This document shows positions 1 to 8,977 of a stretch of DNA of 64,000 bases, piece after piece. The stretch covers positions 1,302,001 to 1,366,000 of the forward strand of contig NZ_JACHBL010000001.1 of NCBI RefSeq assembly GCF_014200305.1, written 5' to 3'. The first letter of the stretch is position 1, and every line of letters begins with the position of its first letter. The notes beneath the pieces are model-generated. The model saw only the letters and a program-made list of their open reading frames with translations. It was not told the DNA's origin and ran no database searches. The DNA is from Neomicrococcus lactis. Lineage in GTDB: Bacteria > Actinomycetota > Actinomycetes > Actinomycetales > Micrococcaceae. A program made the position numbers and the translations under genes.

Positions 1-78
1 TGCCTTCTTGACATCCATCATGCCGGCGCCGGTGCGCTCGCGTAGTTCCTTGATGTCTGCTGCCGTGTAGTTGGCCAT
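1..78 (-). CDS. tsf: Elongation factor Ts, N-terminal part (runs off the window)
   Basis: Only the first 26 codons are present. Reading leftward from the ATG at 78 gives [19 protein letters not shown] followed by MMDVKKA, the standard EF-Ts N-terminus (UBA-like domain that contacts EF-Tu). EF-Ts is the cytoplasmic nucleotide exchange factor of EF-Tu. It lies directly downstream of rpsB on the same strand, the near-universal rpsB-tsf order, which supports the call despite the short fragment. No strong Shine-Dalgarno is visible in front of the ATG. Confidence 0.93.
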   Translation of the reverse strand, partial: MANYTAADIKELRERTGAGMMDVKKA

Positions 79-151
79 GTTCAACCCCATTCGTTGAAAG
101 TAGTAACTGTGGGGCCGCACCCCGCGAGCGGCGAGGTCCGGCCGGTCCGCA

Positions 152-189
152 ACTGCGGGCGCTTCACGGATAAGTCAAGCGCCCGCAGT
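152..189 (-). terminator. Strong hairpin between rpsB and tsf (attenuator-like)
   Basis: A 13-bp perfect inverted repeat (152-164 with 177-189; arm ACTGCGGGCGCTT) lies in the 139-nt gap between the rpsB stop and the tsf start. In the transcribed direction no U-run follows, so it is more likely a partial terminator, processing or mRNA-stabilising structure than a full stop. It would set the rpsB:tsf ratio. The structure is seen; the role is inferred. Confidence 0.6.
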
Positions 190-217
190 CAACGGTAGGT
201 AGTTGGGTTTTCGCTGG

Positions 218-1078
218 TTACTTTTCTTCCGCGGCAGCGTCGGCAGAAGCCTCAGCAGCTGGTGCGGCCTCTTCTGCAGCTGCGGCTGGAGCCTCAGCTG
301 CCTTTTCGTCAGCTTTGCCCTCGAGCAATTCGCGCTCCCACTCAGCAAGTGGCTCTGCAGCCTGCTCGGTGGAGTTGGAGTTGCGGTTGTGACGAGCAAT
401 CAAGCCCTCAGCAACAGCGTCAGCGATAACGCGGGTCAACAAGTTGACGGAGCGGATGGCGTCGTCGTTGCCCGGGATCGGGAAGTCGACTTCGTCAGGA
501 TCGCAGTTGGTGTCGAGGATAGCGACAACAGGGATACCAAGCTTCTTGGCCTCGTCAACGGCGAGGTGTTCCTTCTTGGTGTCAACAACCCAGAGGATGG
601 AAGGCGTCTTGGTGAGGTTACGGATACCACCAAGGTTTGCCTGCAACTTCTCGAGCTCGCGGTTGAGGAGCAAGAGTTCCTTCTTGGTGTGGCCGGAGCC
701 TGCAACGTCCTCGAAGTTGATCTCTTCGAGTTCCTTCATGCGAGCAACACGCTTGGAAACGGTCTGGAAGTTCGTGAGCATACCGCCCAACCAACGGTGG
801 TTGACGTATGGCTGGTTCACGCGGGTAGCCTGCTCAGCAATTGCTTCCTGAGCCTGCTTCTTCGTGCCAACGAAAAGAACGGTGCCACCGTGGGCAACGG
901 TTTCCTTGACGAACTCGTAAGCGCGGTCAATGAAGGACAGCGACTGCTGAAGGTCAATGATGTAGATGCCGTTGCGCTCGGTGAAGATGAAACGCTTCAT
1001 CTTCGGGTTCCAACGACGGGTCTGGTGACCGAAGTGAACGCCGCTATCGAGGAGCTGGCGCATAGTTACGACTGGCAT
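218..1078 (-). CDS. rpsB: 30S ribosomal protein S2
   Basis: 286 aa. Starts [20 protein letters not shown] and continues with the conserved [12 protein letters not shown] stretch, the diagnostic N-terminus of bacterial S2. The central region carries [12 protein letters not shown] and [13 protein letters not shown]2 is assembled late on the back of the small subunit and is needed for S1 binding. The last ~45 residues are an Ala/Glu-rich low-complexity tail, common in actinobacterial S2. The start is an ATG with AAAGGAATG eight bases upstream. It is followed by tsf. Confidence 0.98.
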   Translation of the reverse strand: MPVVTMRQLLDSGVHFGHQTRRWNPKMKRFIFTERNGIYIIDLQQSLSFIDRAYEFVKETVAHGGTVLFVGTKKQAQEAIAEQATRVNQPYVNHRWLGGMLTNFQTVSKRVARMKELEEINFEDVAGSGHTKKELLLLNRELEKLQANLGGIRNLTKTPSILWVVDTKKEHLAVDEAKKLGIPVVAILDTNCDPDEVDFPIPGNDDAIRSVNLLTRVIADAVAEGLIARHNRNSNSTEQAAEPLAEWERELLEGKADEKAAEAPAAAAEEAAPAAEASADAAAEEK

Positions 1079-1505
1079 GTCGCATTCCTTTCGGCAGTAG
1101 CGGCCGACTCAGTATTGAGCCGCGGTAACTGCACTGTGTTTAGTGGTTGAACGGTGACTCCTGGTGGAGCACCCCTAGCTAACGTCCTCGAAGAATTCGA
1201 GCGCACCACCCACCGGATGAACCGGACCACGGGAGGCACGTAGCATCGATCTGAATTCAGGTTGAATTTTCAATCTCTGCTCGCCATTAGCGCGAAGTCA
1301 GAATCCTTCGTTTGTTGCGCCCCTGAGGGCACGACTCATCCAAGGAAAACTGCTGTATCCATCGTACTACAGCCAACGGTCACCCACAGCACGGTGGGAA
1401 GTGAGATTTTCGCCTCCGTTCTCCACGGATTCTCGCTTTCCCACACGATCCAACGACGCTGCTTGCCAGACTTCCTTGAGAAGGAATCGAAGGAGGCGCT
1501 GACTT
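1079..1505. other. Intergenic region: rpsB leader and M23 gene upstream region
   Basis: 427 nt between the divergent starts of rpsB and the M23-like gene. The rpsB side must hold the S2 operon promoter and leader; I see short GC-rich inverted repeats but no structure I can name. The M23 side ends in a very good Shine-Dalgarno, AGGAGG at 1491-1496. No RNA gene or convincing small ORF was found. Confidence 0.5.
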
Positions 1506-2039
1506 TTGTTCAAACTCTTACTTGCAATCTCATTTTTGATGACGACGGCGCAGCTCGCCTTCCCGGCGTCGCTTTCCGAAGCGCCGGGGTCTTGGAGATG
1601 GCCTGTGCCAGTTGTGGGGCACGCGGCCGGATCTACGACGCCGGGCTATCTCACTCCCGTCATTCTTGAGCCCTACGAACAACCGGAATTCAAGTGGTCA
1701 CCTGGTCATCGCGGGATCGATCTCGGCGGAACCTCTCCCCAAGAAGTGACTGCTCCTGCATCAGGGCGCGTGTCATTCCGGGGCACTGTGGTGGACCGAC
1801 CAGTGATCTCAATTGATCATGGCGACGGACATGTCTCTTCTTTTGAGCCTGTTTCTTCAGAGCTCAAGGTTGGGGACGTAGTCACACTGGGGCAGGTCAT
1901 CGGCACCATTGCGGACGGCGGGCACTGTTCGCAGCGCTGCGTTCATTGGGGTGTGAGGCTCAACGGTGAATACGTGGACCCGATGCTGTTCATCGTGGAT
2001 ACGCGCCCATCGATCCTGTTGCCATGGGAGGACGGCTAG
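1506..2039 (+). CDS. Exported M23/LytM-type peptidase-like protein
   Basis: 177 aa starting at a TTG, chosen because AGGAGG lies 9 nt upstream and translation then opens with a signal peptide (FKLLLAISFLMTTAQLAFPA, residues 2-21). The M23 fold follows: HRGIDL (residues ~69-74) supplies the His and Asp zinc ligands, and CVHWGVRL (~145-152) the third His. As in many actinobacterial relatives, the first His of the usual HxH pair is Cys, so peptidase activity is not assured. The likely role is in peptidoglycan remodelling or regulating a hydrolase outside the membrane. The gene stands alone. A copy of the dispersed 13-mer falls inside the signal-peptide codons (1542-1554). Confidence 0.85.
   Translation: MFKLLLAISFLMTTAQLAFPASLSEAPGSWRWPVPVVGHAAGSTTPGYLTPVILEPYEQPEFKWSPGHRGIDLGGTSPQEVTAPASGRVSFRGTVVDRPVISIDHGDGHVSSFEPVSSELKVGDVVTLGQVIGTIADGGHCSQRCVHWGVRLNGEYVDPMLFIVDTRPSILLPWEDG
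1542..1554 (+). repeat. Dispersed 13-mer ACGACGNCGCAGC, copy 1 (GGC variant)
   Basis: ACGACGGCGCAGC followed by TCGCC, preceded by ATG. It lies in the M23 gene and encodes TTAQ. See the motif finding. Confidence 0.7.
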
Positions 2040-2073
2040 CTAACAGAGGAACGGCTAGCTGAAGGAAGCGACG

Positions 2074-3324
2074 CTAGCTAGTGCTTGCGCGCTGCCCGAG
2101 GGCCTCGCGATACAACTCAAGCATGAGCTCGGTCTTGGCGCTCTGGAAGAAGCTCGTGGGGTCATAGGCCGCGGTCGAGGGGCCAGAACCGTTACTGATG
2201 TCAGCTGTCGCTGTCTCGAGGGCGTGTGCAAGACCGGCGACGTCATCGCTCGTGGTCAGCCACATGCTGCCCTCGGGAAGATCGGCAGCAATGCGATGGT
2301 CCGCCAAGATGGACGGCGTGCCCAAGGCGGCTGCCTCGAAGACCGTCATGCCTTGGGATTCGAAGCCAATCGAGGTCTGCACCAGAGCGTCCGCTAGCTG
2401 GAGCTCGCGCAACATGGTGGGGTACGGAACCGATCCGCGGAAGTGGACGGTCGCCGTCGTAATGGATCCGGCAATCGCCTCTGCCTGTTTCTGCAAAGCG
2501 CCACCGCCGAAAATATGAATATCGGCATCGATGCCACTGAGCTTCACGGCTTCTAAGAAGGGCAAGAGTCGCTTTTCCTGGCTGAAGCGTCCTGTCCAGG
2601 AGAGGCGTGGTCGCGCACGCTTTTCAGCTTCACGTGACCCAACGCCGTTTGAGGAGATGGGAAAAGTCGTGGACGCTTGGGATGAAGCGCCAGAGAGCAG
2701 TTCGGTGGCGATGTCGTCATCGAGCCCGTTGGAGACCACGCGAACGGGCTGAAAAACTTGCTCGTCTTCCAGGAGCTGAGCAAAGTGGGACGACGGCGCT
2801 GTGACCGCGTTAGCCCGCTGGGCGAAGTTCCCCAAGAACTCCCATGCCGTCGAAGCGGCCGGGCCACGCAATCCCAGCGAACGCTTTTGCCATTCGCCGA
2901 GTCCTCGAACGACGACCTTCGGCACGGGCATGGTCGCTTCGATTCCCACATGGACGTTGTTATGCATCGTGTGAACCACGGGAAGTCGTCGGCGATCTGC
3001 CAGCTGGTAGCCGGCGATCGCCGCCCAAAAGTCGCCCTGAATATGAATCAGATCCAGCGGCGGACGCTTGGCGAGCTCTCGGTCAAGGACAGCACGAGTG
3101 AAGCCGTTCGGGACAAACATCGCGTACTCCCCCGGACCAGCCGGAATGGACGGAAGTTCAATGATGTATGGATCCGCGTCGTGGCGATGTCGCAGCGCCG
3201 GTGACACGAGCGTCACGCGGTGGCCTAGGCGTTCAAGGAATTTCTTCTGCAGCCGTACCGAGGTCTGCATCCCGCCCAGCGTTTCAGAGTGTTGATCAAT
3301 GAAAATCGCGACGTGAAGGGGCAT
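2074..3324 (-). CDS. Glycosyltransferase family 4 (GT-B) protein
   Basis: 416 aa. The N-terminal Rossmann-like half begins HVAIFIDQHSETLGGMQTSV, the acceptor-side glycine loop of GT4 enzymes. The C-terminal half has the nucleotide-sugar signature: SWTGRFSQEKRLLPFLEA (~residues 242-259) and the E-x7-E motif in GFESQGMTVFEAAALG (~336-351). These are retaining transferases on the cytoplasmic face of the membrane, building glycolipids or cell-surface glycans. ATG start with GGAAGGA 7 nt upstream. A second GT4 gene follows on the same strand beyond a tRNA, so the two may serve one pathway; donor and acceptor cannot be told from sequence. Confidence 0.88.
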   Translation of the reverse strand: MPLHVAIFIDQHSETLGGMQTSVRLQKKFLERLGHRVTLVSPALRHRHDADPYIIELPSIPAGPGEYAMFVPNGFTRAVLDRELAKRPPLDLIHIQGDFWAAIAGYQLADRRRLPVVHTMHNNVHVGIEATMPVPKVVVRGLGEWQKRSLGLRGPAASTAWEFLGNFAQRANAVTAPSSHFAQLLEDEQVFQPVRVVSNGLDDDIATELLSGASSQASTTFPISSNGVGSREAEKRARPRLSWTGRFSQEKRLLPFLEAVKLSGIDADIHIFGGGALQKQAEAIAGSITTATVHFRGSVPYPTMLRELQLADALVQTSIGFESQGMTVFEAAALGTPSILADHRIAADLPEGSMWLTTSDDVAGLAHALETATADISNGSGPSTAAYDPTSFFQSAKTELMLELYREALGQRASTS

Positions 3325-3433
3325 GTGAGTCCTTCCAGACGGGAGGAGAACGTGGCGATTCTGGCCGTTTCATCCTCTGTGGCTCGCGTGTCCCGGTGCG
3401 GCGCCTCTTGCGGTTCCGCACCGGGATAGTTCG

Positions 3434-3507
3434 TAGGGAGTGCGGGGCTTGAACCCGCGACCAAAGGATTATGAGTCCTCTGCTCTGACCAACTGAGCTA
3501 ACTCCCC
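3434..3507 (-). tRNA. tRNA with CAT anticodon (tRNA-Ile2 or elongator tRNA-Met)
   Basis: A 74-nt cloverleaf on the minus strand: acceptor GGGGAGT pairing with ACTCCCT, D-arm TAGCTCAGTTGGTCAGAGCA, anticodon arm GGACTCATAATCC, T-arm GCGGGTTCAAGCCCCGC. CCA is not encoded. The anticodon stem-loop and following TTGGTCGC resemble E. coli tRNA-Ile2 more than elongator Met, so Ile2 (lysidine-modified by TilS) is favoured. The two cannot be separated with certainty without a model search. Confidence 0.92.
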
Positions 3508-3562
3508 TTGCGAGATCGCACACCGCCTACCGGCGATAATGCGACCTCCATACTATCGGCAA

Positions 3563-4786
3563 TTAGGACGCCGCTGGCTCGCTAGGGCTGTTCGGGTCGT
3601 CGTTCAAGAATGGCTGCGCGCTCGAACCCCGATACAGCGCTTCGAAGGTTTCGATGGTCTTCTGCATTGAGTGGCGAACGGCCTTTTGGTGACCCTTTTC
3701 GCCCATCTCGGCACGCTCGGCTGGAGTCTTACCCAAAATCGCATCGATCTTATTAGCCAAGTCCTGCGGATTGCCTGGTTCAAAAAGGTAACCGTTGACG
3801 CCTTCGTCCACCAAGTGCGGCAATGCCATGGCGTTCGCAAGCACCACGGGACGCGACGCAGAAAGCGCCTCGAGTGTCACTAGCGACTGCAATTCGGCAG
3901 TTCCTGGCTGACAGAAAACATCGCATGCCAAGTACGCCTCGCGCAGCTCTTCGTCAGAAACGTGACCACGGAAGTGGACGCGATCCGTAACACCCAGATC
4001 AGCGGCCTTCTTCTCCAAATTGGGGCGCTGCTCACCGCCGCCTACCACCACAAGGTGAGGCTGCGGCGTCGTAGTGGAAAGCGAAATTGCCTCGATCAAC
4101 TGATCAACGTTTTTCTCCACCGCAAGGCGTCCCGCGAACAGCACCACCGGGTAATCCGGCTTCGGGATGACTTCGCCTTCGTGCAGTTCGTAATGGCTAG
4201 AGTCAATGCCGTTAGACAGCGGCAGAACTTCCTTGAGGCGCGCCTTCTCTCGCATTGCTTTCGCAGCGAGAGGGGTGGGGGTCGTGACGACGTCCGCGCG
4301 TCCCATGACCTTGCCCATGTCCTTCCACGAGTTCTTGGAAATGATGTCCAAGAACGGCTGAGGGAATGGCAAGAATGGTTCCAAGTTTTCTGGCATGAAG
4401 TGATTAGTAGCAATCACTCGAATGCCGCGGCGCTTAGCTTCCTTGATGGCCGCATGGCCAATCATGTAGTGGCACTGCGCGTGAACAACGTCAGGCTTGA
4501 CCTCGTCCAAGATCTTCGCGATATCCCGTGTGGCAGTCCACGGCAAGCAGAGTCGGTAGGACTCATGCGTAAACGCGCGCAGGGACTTCAAACGGTGCAC
4601 TACGGCTTCAGGCTGTTCCACCGTGGTGTTGGGGCCGGGCTCGTTACGAGCGGCAATCACATGAACTTCGTGACCCCGGGCGTGCATCGCAGTTGCAAGC
4701 CGGAAGCAAAAGACTGCTGCACCGTTGACGTCTGGTGGGTACGTGTCTGCGGCAATCAGAATCTTCAGCGGTTTCTTGGCGATCAC
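3563..4786 (-). CDS. Glycosyltransferase family 4 (GT-B) protein
   Basis: 407 aa. Opens KILIAADTYPPDVNGAAVF (~residues 8-26), the GT4 N-terminal strand and glycine loop. The C-terminal half has VLFAGRLAVEKNVDQLI (~214-230) and the E-x7-E motif in AELQSLVTLEALSASRPVV. It resembles actinobacterial mannosyl/glucosyl transferases of glycolipid synthesis (PimB/MgtA-like), but the substrate is unresolved. A GTG start is chosen because AGGAG lies 8 nt upstream. The run STTTPQP is encoded by a copy of the dispersed 13-mer (4060-4072). Confidence 0.87.
   Translation of the reverse strand: MIAKKPLKILIAADTYPPDVNGAAVFCFRLATAMHARGHEVHVIAARNEPGPNTTVEQPEAVVHRLKSLRAFTHESYRLCLPWTATRDIAKILDEVKPDVVHAQCHYMIGHAAIKEAKRRGIRVIATNHFMPENLEPFLPFPQPFLDIISKNSWKDMGKVMGRADVVTTPTPLAAKAMREKARLKEVLPLSNGIDSSHYELHEGEVIPKPDYPVVLFAGRLAVEKNVDQLIEAISLSTTTPQPHLVVVGGGEQRPNLEKKAADLGVTDRVHFRGHVSDEELREAYLACDVFCQPGTAELQSLVTLEALSASRPVVLANAMALPHLVDEGVNGYLFEPGNPQDLANKIDAILGKTPAERAEMGEKGHQKAVRHSMQKTIETFEALYRGSSAQPFLNDDPNSPSEPAAS
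4060..4072 (-). repeat. Dispersed 13-mer ACGACGNCGCAGC, copy 2 (exact GCC form)
   Basis: ACGACGCCGCAGC on the minus strand inside the GT4 gene (encodes TTPQ), followed by CTCACC. Confidence 0.75.
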
Positions 4787-4862
4787 GAGTGCGTGCTCCT
4801 GGTGGCTTCTTGAAAAATTTCAACGCCGCGATCTCTCATCACCCGTGTGAAGCGGGAAGAAC

Positions 4863-5798
4863 CTAGTCTTCAGCTCGCAGAGTCGTAACCGGCTGATGCT
4901 CGGCCTCGCTGCGACGCCGTTGAATGTCAGGGTGATAACGAGCCAGCGCGGCGACTCCCACGATAGCAACTAGACCCGCCGCAACCATGGATATTGATAC
5001 CCACCACGGCACATTTGCCCCAAGTTCACCCAAAATGATGATGCCGATCATGATGCCCACCATGGGATCAATGACGGTCAAACCCGCAATCACAAGCTCC
5101 GGCGGTCCGCTCGAATACGCATTTTGAACGAAGTAGGAACCCAACAGGCCTGCGACCGCGATGGCCACGTACTCCCACCAGCTGACGTTGCCGAACATGA
5201 GGCCGTTCGGATCCGTCAGCTCCATGGACATGGTGCGAACCATGACAGCGCAGAAGCCAAAGAGCACGCCGGCGGCAATGATGTAGAAAATCGGGTGATG
5301 CTTGTGACGCACCATCAGCCACACCACAACGCTCGCCACGACAACAGCCGCGAGAATGCCCACGGTGATGAGCTCTTGCCGGGACGTGATGTGGTGGACG
5401 TCCTTCGTGGCCCTCAGCGCCAGCAGCACAAAAGCAACGGATCCCAAGAGACACAAACTAATGGCGCGGACGGTTCCGCGATTGATTTTCAGGCCTTGGT
5501 CTTTGGCGTTGACCACGGTAGCGATCACCAAGGCCACGGCACCCAAGGGCTGCACCACCGTCAGCGGCGCGGTGGCCAACGCGTAGACGTTCAGGACCAT
5601 GCCCAAAACAGTGAGGCTCAAGCCAAAGAGCCACCGGGGGTTCCGCAAGAGCTGGAGGAAGTGTGATCCACTCACACGCAGGCTTGAGGAGCCTAACCGG
5701 ACGGCCTTGCTCTGCTGTTGTGCACCAAGCGCCAAGAACACGGCGCCGATCAGCGCGCAGCCAATGGCCACGAGCATGGCTATGCGTTCAGGTGACAC
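4863..5798 (-). CDS. EamA/NIPA-like (DMT superfamily) membrane transporter
   Basis: 311 aa from a GTG at 5798, chosen because it overlaps the upstream stop in TAGTG; a longer frame to 5873 would run back into the neighbouring gene. About nine hydrophobic helices, starting with MLVAIGCALIGAVFLALGAQ. PLTVVQPLGAVALVIATVVNA and YSSGPPELVIAGLTVIDPM match the NIPA-like branch of the DMT superfamily, which includes magnesium transporters in eukaryotes. Bacterial substrates are unknown. Translationally coupled to a CDP-alcohol phosphatidyltransferase, which may hint at a lipid or envelope role. Confidence 0.82.
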   Translation of the reverse strand: MSPERIAMLVAIGCALIGAVFLALGAQQQSKAVRLGSSSLRVSGSHFLQLLRNPRWLFGLSLTVLGMVLNVYALATAPLTVVQPLGAVALVIATVVNAKDQGLKINRGTVRAISLCLLGSVAFVLLALRATKDVHHITSRQELITVGILAAVVVASVVVWLMVRHKHHPIFYIIAAGVLFGFCAVMVRTMSMELTDPNGLMFGNVSWWEYVAIAVAGLLGSYFVQNAYSSGPPELVIAGLTVIDPMVGIMIGIIILGELGANVPWWVSISMVAAGLVAIVGVAALARYHPDIQRRRSEAEHQPVTTLRAED

Positions 5799-6403
5799 TA
5801 GAGCTTCTCTCGCTGAGCTTTGGCGCGGGCTTTCACGAAGTAATCTATCGATGCCACCCAGTGCAGGACACACGCGATAGCCAAGAGCGTTAAAGCAATG
5901 TTGCTAACCGAAGGCTGATGGATGCCGTCCACTTGCCCCAGCATCAGCAACGGTACGGCCAGCATCAAGAGCGCGGTGCGGATCTTGCCGATGTTCGTCA
6001 CGGGGAGTTCTGGAGAACCGCGGAACAGCAACCACGAGTTGATGGCCAGAATGATGTCTGGAATCAGAATGGCCCAGACCAGCCACATCGGCGCAATGCC
6101 GGTGAGCACAAGCGTGGCGGTAACGATAATGAGGGACAAGCGGTCCGCGAGCGGGTCAAGCCACATGCCCACGGTGGAGATCATGTTGAAGCGCCGGGCC
6201 ACGAAGCCGTCCACCCAGTCGGTGGAGAACAGAATAGCCAGCACCCACGTGGCTGGTAGGTAGTCCACGGCGAATGCCGTGAGGTACACGAACACGGGGA
6301 CCAAGAGGAATCGGACCACGGTGATGAGGTTGGGAATGGTCCAGAATTTGTTCGTCACGGTGTACTCAAAGCCGTCACGTGTGCCCGCGCCTATGAGTCG
6401 CAT
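5798..6403 (-). CDS. CDP-alcohol phosphatidyltransferase family protein
   Basis: 201 aa. The ATG at 6403 is chosen because a GGGGGAGGAGG stretch precedes it; an in-frame start at 6484 gives a poor N-terminus. The family signature D-x2-D-G-x2-A-R-x8-G-x3-D-x3-D is intact: DWVDGFVARRF then GMWLDPLAD (~residues 69-95). This is the metal-binding catalytic site that transfers a phosphatidyl group from CDP-diacylglycerol to an alcohol. Five to six transmembrane helices follow the usual topology. The acceptor (glycerol phosphate, inositol phosphate or other) cannot be read from the motif. Overlaps the DMT transporter start. Confidence 0.9.
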   Translation of the reverse strand: MRLIGAGTRDGFEYTVTNKFWTIPNLITVVRFLLVPVFVYLTAFAVDYLPATWVLAILFSTDWVDGFVARRFNMISTVGMWLDPLADRLSLIIVTATLVLTGIAPMWLVWAILIPDIILAINSWLLFRGSPELPVTNIGKIRTALLMLAVPLLMLGQVDGIHQPSVSNIALTLLAIACVLHWVASIDYFVKARAKAQREKL

Positions 6404-6517
6404 GGTCCTCCTCCCCCGTCTGTCCCTGCTCCTGGAACTAATTTTACCGGTCCACACGTCATTCGAGATGAGCCAGATGGACAAGCATCTGCGTCATAAA
6501 GAATCGTGCCATAACAA

Positions 6518-6553
6518 AAGTGGTGGATCATCCCGAAGGATGACCCACCACTT
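6518..6553 (-). terminator. Rho-independent terminator of the holin-like gene
   Basis: A 16-nt-arm hairpin (AAGTGGTGGATCATCC / GGATGACCCACCACTT, one mismatch, loop CGAA) followed on the minus strand by a U-rich run. It lies 17 nt beyond the stop of the 6571-7458 gene. Confidence 0.88.
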
Positions 6554-6570
6554 GGTTGTTAATGCTTGAA

Positions 6571-7458
6571 TTACTTCTCGCCGAGCTTCTTCAAGAAGTA
6601 GGCCATAGCGGCAAGCGAGCCACCCATGACGGCTAGCGGCTGCCAGCGTTCCTTGAGAACCTTGGCTGCGTCATCGCGCAAAGGCTGCGAGTTATCGGTG
6701 AAGGCTACAACTCCGCGGTCCAACTTCTCCTGGGCGGTGCCCACGAGTGCGGATGCGCGCTGTGCAGCGGATGGGCCAGACTTCGGTGCGGCTGCCGCCT
6801 TGTGAGCGGAACGATCAGCTGCGAAGCGAGCCTTGGTGTCCGCGATCTGTGCCTTGACATCGATCTTTTCGCCAACGCCATCGCGAAGTTCAACCAAGTG
6901 CTGACGGCGGCGGTTAGCGCGCGTCAACAAGTCGTCATAAGAAGGGCCTTGCGGCTTAGGCTCGCGTGCTTGAGCGGCCTTTTCGCGCTGCTTAGCGGCC
7001 TTCTTCTTGGCCTCCTCTGCAGGATCCTTGTCAAGGGTGCGAGGATCGAACGCTGAGCCTTCCTTAAGGACGCCGAGGTCATGCTTGATGCCTCGAATAG
7101 CGTCTTCCGGAACCAACGGCAACGCTGCTTTGACGCGCGATGCTGCAATGGCCCCCAGGATGGCGGCGATGATCAAGAACACGCCAGCCACGATGAGCGC
7201 GGCGGCCCAAGGCTGGAAGATGTTCGAAAGTCCGGCGATGATTGCCACGATGAGCGCAATGGCCATGAACAAGAGAAGGACCGCCGCAACGGCACCGATG
7301 GCACCAGCTACGCCAACCTGAACGCCCTTCTTCTTCATCTGCTGAAGAGCGAGCTGCCCTTCATCGATCAGTTGCTTCGGGGCGAGCCGTCCAGCAACTT
7401 TCACCATCGAGGGCAGGGATAATCCCAATCGCGACTTCCGTGATGGGCTGCTTGCCAT
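6571..7458 (-). CDS. Phage-holin-family (Holin-X) membrane protein
   Basis: 295 aa from the ATG at 7458, supported by GGAGGA nine bases upstream. Residues ~20-45 carry a basic/amphipathic stretch. Two long helices follow (AVAAVLLLFMAIALIVAIIAG and AALIVAGVFLIIAAILGAIAA, ~58-110), the layout of actinobacterial Holin-X/holin superfamily III proteins. The rest is a charged Lys/Ala-rich cytoplasmic tail with a final short hydrophobic segment (VMGGSLAAMAYFLKKLG). Despite the family name these are chromosomal proteins of unknown role, and no phage genes are nearby. Single gene with its own terminator. Confidence 0.8.
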   Translation of the reverse strand: MASSPSRKSRLGLSLPSMVKVAGRLAPKQLIDEGQLALQQMKKKGVQVGVAGAIGAVAAVLLLFMAIALIVAIIAGLSNIFQPWAAALIVAGVFLIIAAILGAIAASRVKAALPLVPEDAIRGIKHDLGVLKEGSAFDPRTLDKDPAEEAKKKAAKQREKAAQAREPKPQGPSYDDLLTRANRRRQHLVELRDGVGEKIDVKAQIADTKARFAADRSAHKAAAAPKSGPSAAQRASALVGTAQEKLDRGVVAFTDNSQPLRDDAAKVLKERWQPLAVMGGSLAAMAYFLKKLGEK

Positions 7459-7625
7459 GTGTAAGTCCTCCTGAAACTCCCGGTCCTTTGGCAGACCGGC
7501 ATACGTAGCAAAACTATCACTAAGCGGCGCACGAAATATCACTTTTGGGCCTCTTGTCAATGATCAGTGCCTCTAAATTCGCTTTTTCCATTCAACTCAG
7601 AGCTTGTTTGTGGTGAGCTTGATGC

Positions 7626-8753
7626 ATGTTCCACGATCAGCCCACGCCGTTTTTGTCCGTTGATAAAGCCGTCATGACGGCAAATATTGCGCGCATGGCC
7701 AAGTTCGCCGCGGCCCGGGGGGTATCCCTGCGCCCGCATGCGAAGACCCATAAAAGCTGGGATATTGCGCGCCTCCAGGTTCAGCACGGCGCGGTGGGGC
7801 TGACGGTCGCGACCGTCTCGGAGGCGGAAGCCTTCGCGCGCGGCGGCTTCAGCGATCTTTTGATCGCCTATCCGCTGTGGATTGATGAGGCGAAAGCAGC
7901 CCGGATTGTTGCGCTCTTAAGTACGACGACGAAGCTCGCCATCGGCGTCGATTCCACCGTGAGTGCCACTCGTCTCGGCGAATACTTAAGCACGGCGGAG
8001 CATGCGGACCGCTTACGAGTACTCGTGGAAGTCGATTCTGGACACCATCGCTCTGGGGTGACACCCGAGCGTGCTGGCGACGTGGCGCTCGCTGCACAAC
8101 GAGCAGGGTTGGTTGTCGATGGCATTTTCACGTTCCCCGGTCACGGTTATGGGTTAAGCGAGAGCCGCGAGCGCGCCGCGCAGGACGAGGTTCGAGCGTT
8201 GGCTATTGCCCGGGATTCGCTATTGACCTCCGGCGTGAATTGTCGCGTGGTCAGTGGCGGTTCGACGCCCACGGCCGCTTTGGTGAATCCCCAGTTCTCC
8301 GGGGCCGATCCCGTCATCAACGAATTGCGTCCTGGCGTTTACGTCTTCAACGATGCGCAGCAGTGGGAAATCGGTTCATGCCAACCAGCAGAGATTGCCT
8401 TGAGCGTCGTGGCAACCGTGGTCAGCATGCGGGATAATCGTGTGGTGGTGGATGCCGGTAGCAAGGTTTTGGGAGCTGACCGAGCCGCCTGGTCCACGGG
8501 TCATGGACGTCTTCTGGACTACCCAGAAGCCCGCATTGTGGCGTTGTCCGAGCATCACGCCACCATCGAATTCGGTGGCGTACCCGCCGGTTCCGAACAG
8601 CCACTTGAATACGGCGATCGCTTGCGGCTGGTGCCAAACCACGTGTGCAACGCCGTCAATCTTGTAGACCACTACTTTGTTTCCTCGAGTGCACCCGACG
8701 CCCCACACCTCGAAGAGCAATGGCAGGTTCACGCGCGCGGCGCGAATACCTAG
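7626..8753 (+). CDS. DSD1/D-threonine aldolase-type PLP enzyme (alanine racemase-like fold)
   Basis: 375 aa. The N-terminal TIM-barrel domain carries the PLP lysine in LRPHAKTHKSWDIARLQ (~residues 35-51). The C-terminal beta domain has PNHVCNAVNLVDHY (~337-350), whose His and Cys match the zinc ligands of eukaryotic D-serine dehydratase (DSD1) and D-threonine aldolase. The likely reaction is elimination or aldol cleavage of a D-3-hydroxy amino acid (D-Ser, D-Thr or a 3-hydroxyaspartate). The exact substrate is unknown. Monocistronic, no obvious regulator. The start is the ATG at 7626; another ATG lies 4 nt upstream out of frame. Confidence 0.85.
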   Translation: MFHDQPTPFLSVDKAVMTANIARMAKFAAARGVSLRPHAKTHKSWDIARLQVQHGAVGLTVATVSEAEAFARGGFSDLLIAYPLWIDEAKAARIVALLSTTTKLAIGVDSTVSATRLGEYLSTAEHADRLRVLVEVDSGHHRSGVTPERAGDVALAAQRAGLVVDGIFTFPGHGYGLSESRERAAQDEVRALAIARDSLLTSGVNCRVVSGGSTPTAALVNPQFSGADPVINELRPGVYVFNDAQQWEIGSCQPAEIALSVVATVVSMRDNRVVVDAGSKVLGADRAAWSTGHGRLLDYPEARIVALSEHHATIEFGGVPAGSEQPLEYGDRLRLVPNHVCNAVNLVDHYFVSSSAPDAPHLEEQWQVHARGANT

Positions 8754-8885
8754 ACGCGAACACCTCATCGCGGATATCTAGTGCTGAGCACATAGTGGGC
8801 AACAGCTAGGGCCCGCCCTTTTTCACCGTGCTTCGCGTGCTTCTTGACTGCCGCAATTTGGCTCACTTCATCTGTTTACAGACTG

Positions 8886-8929
8886 TTGACGCGTGCCCAC
8901 TGTTCGTATATTCTGAACGAACGGTCGGT
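8886..8929 (+). promoter_or_regulatory. paaA promoter with PaaR-type operator O1
   Basis: A -35 box TTGACG (8886-8891) and TATTCT (8909-8914) are 17 nt apart. The palindrome AACGAACGGTCGGT (8916-8929) fits ACCGNNCGNNCGGT with one mismatch and covers the expected transcription start, a textbook repressor position. The same palindrome recurs at four other sites in this cluster. Confidence 0.82.
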
Positions 8930-8977
8930 AATTATTGGAACGCTTGAGTTCCCCCGTCAAACATCTGTGAGGAAACC

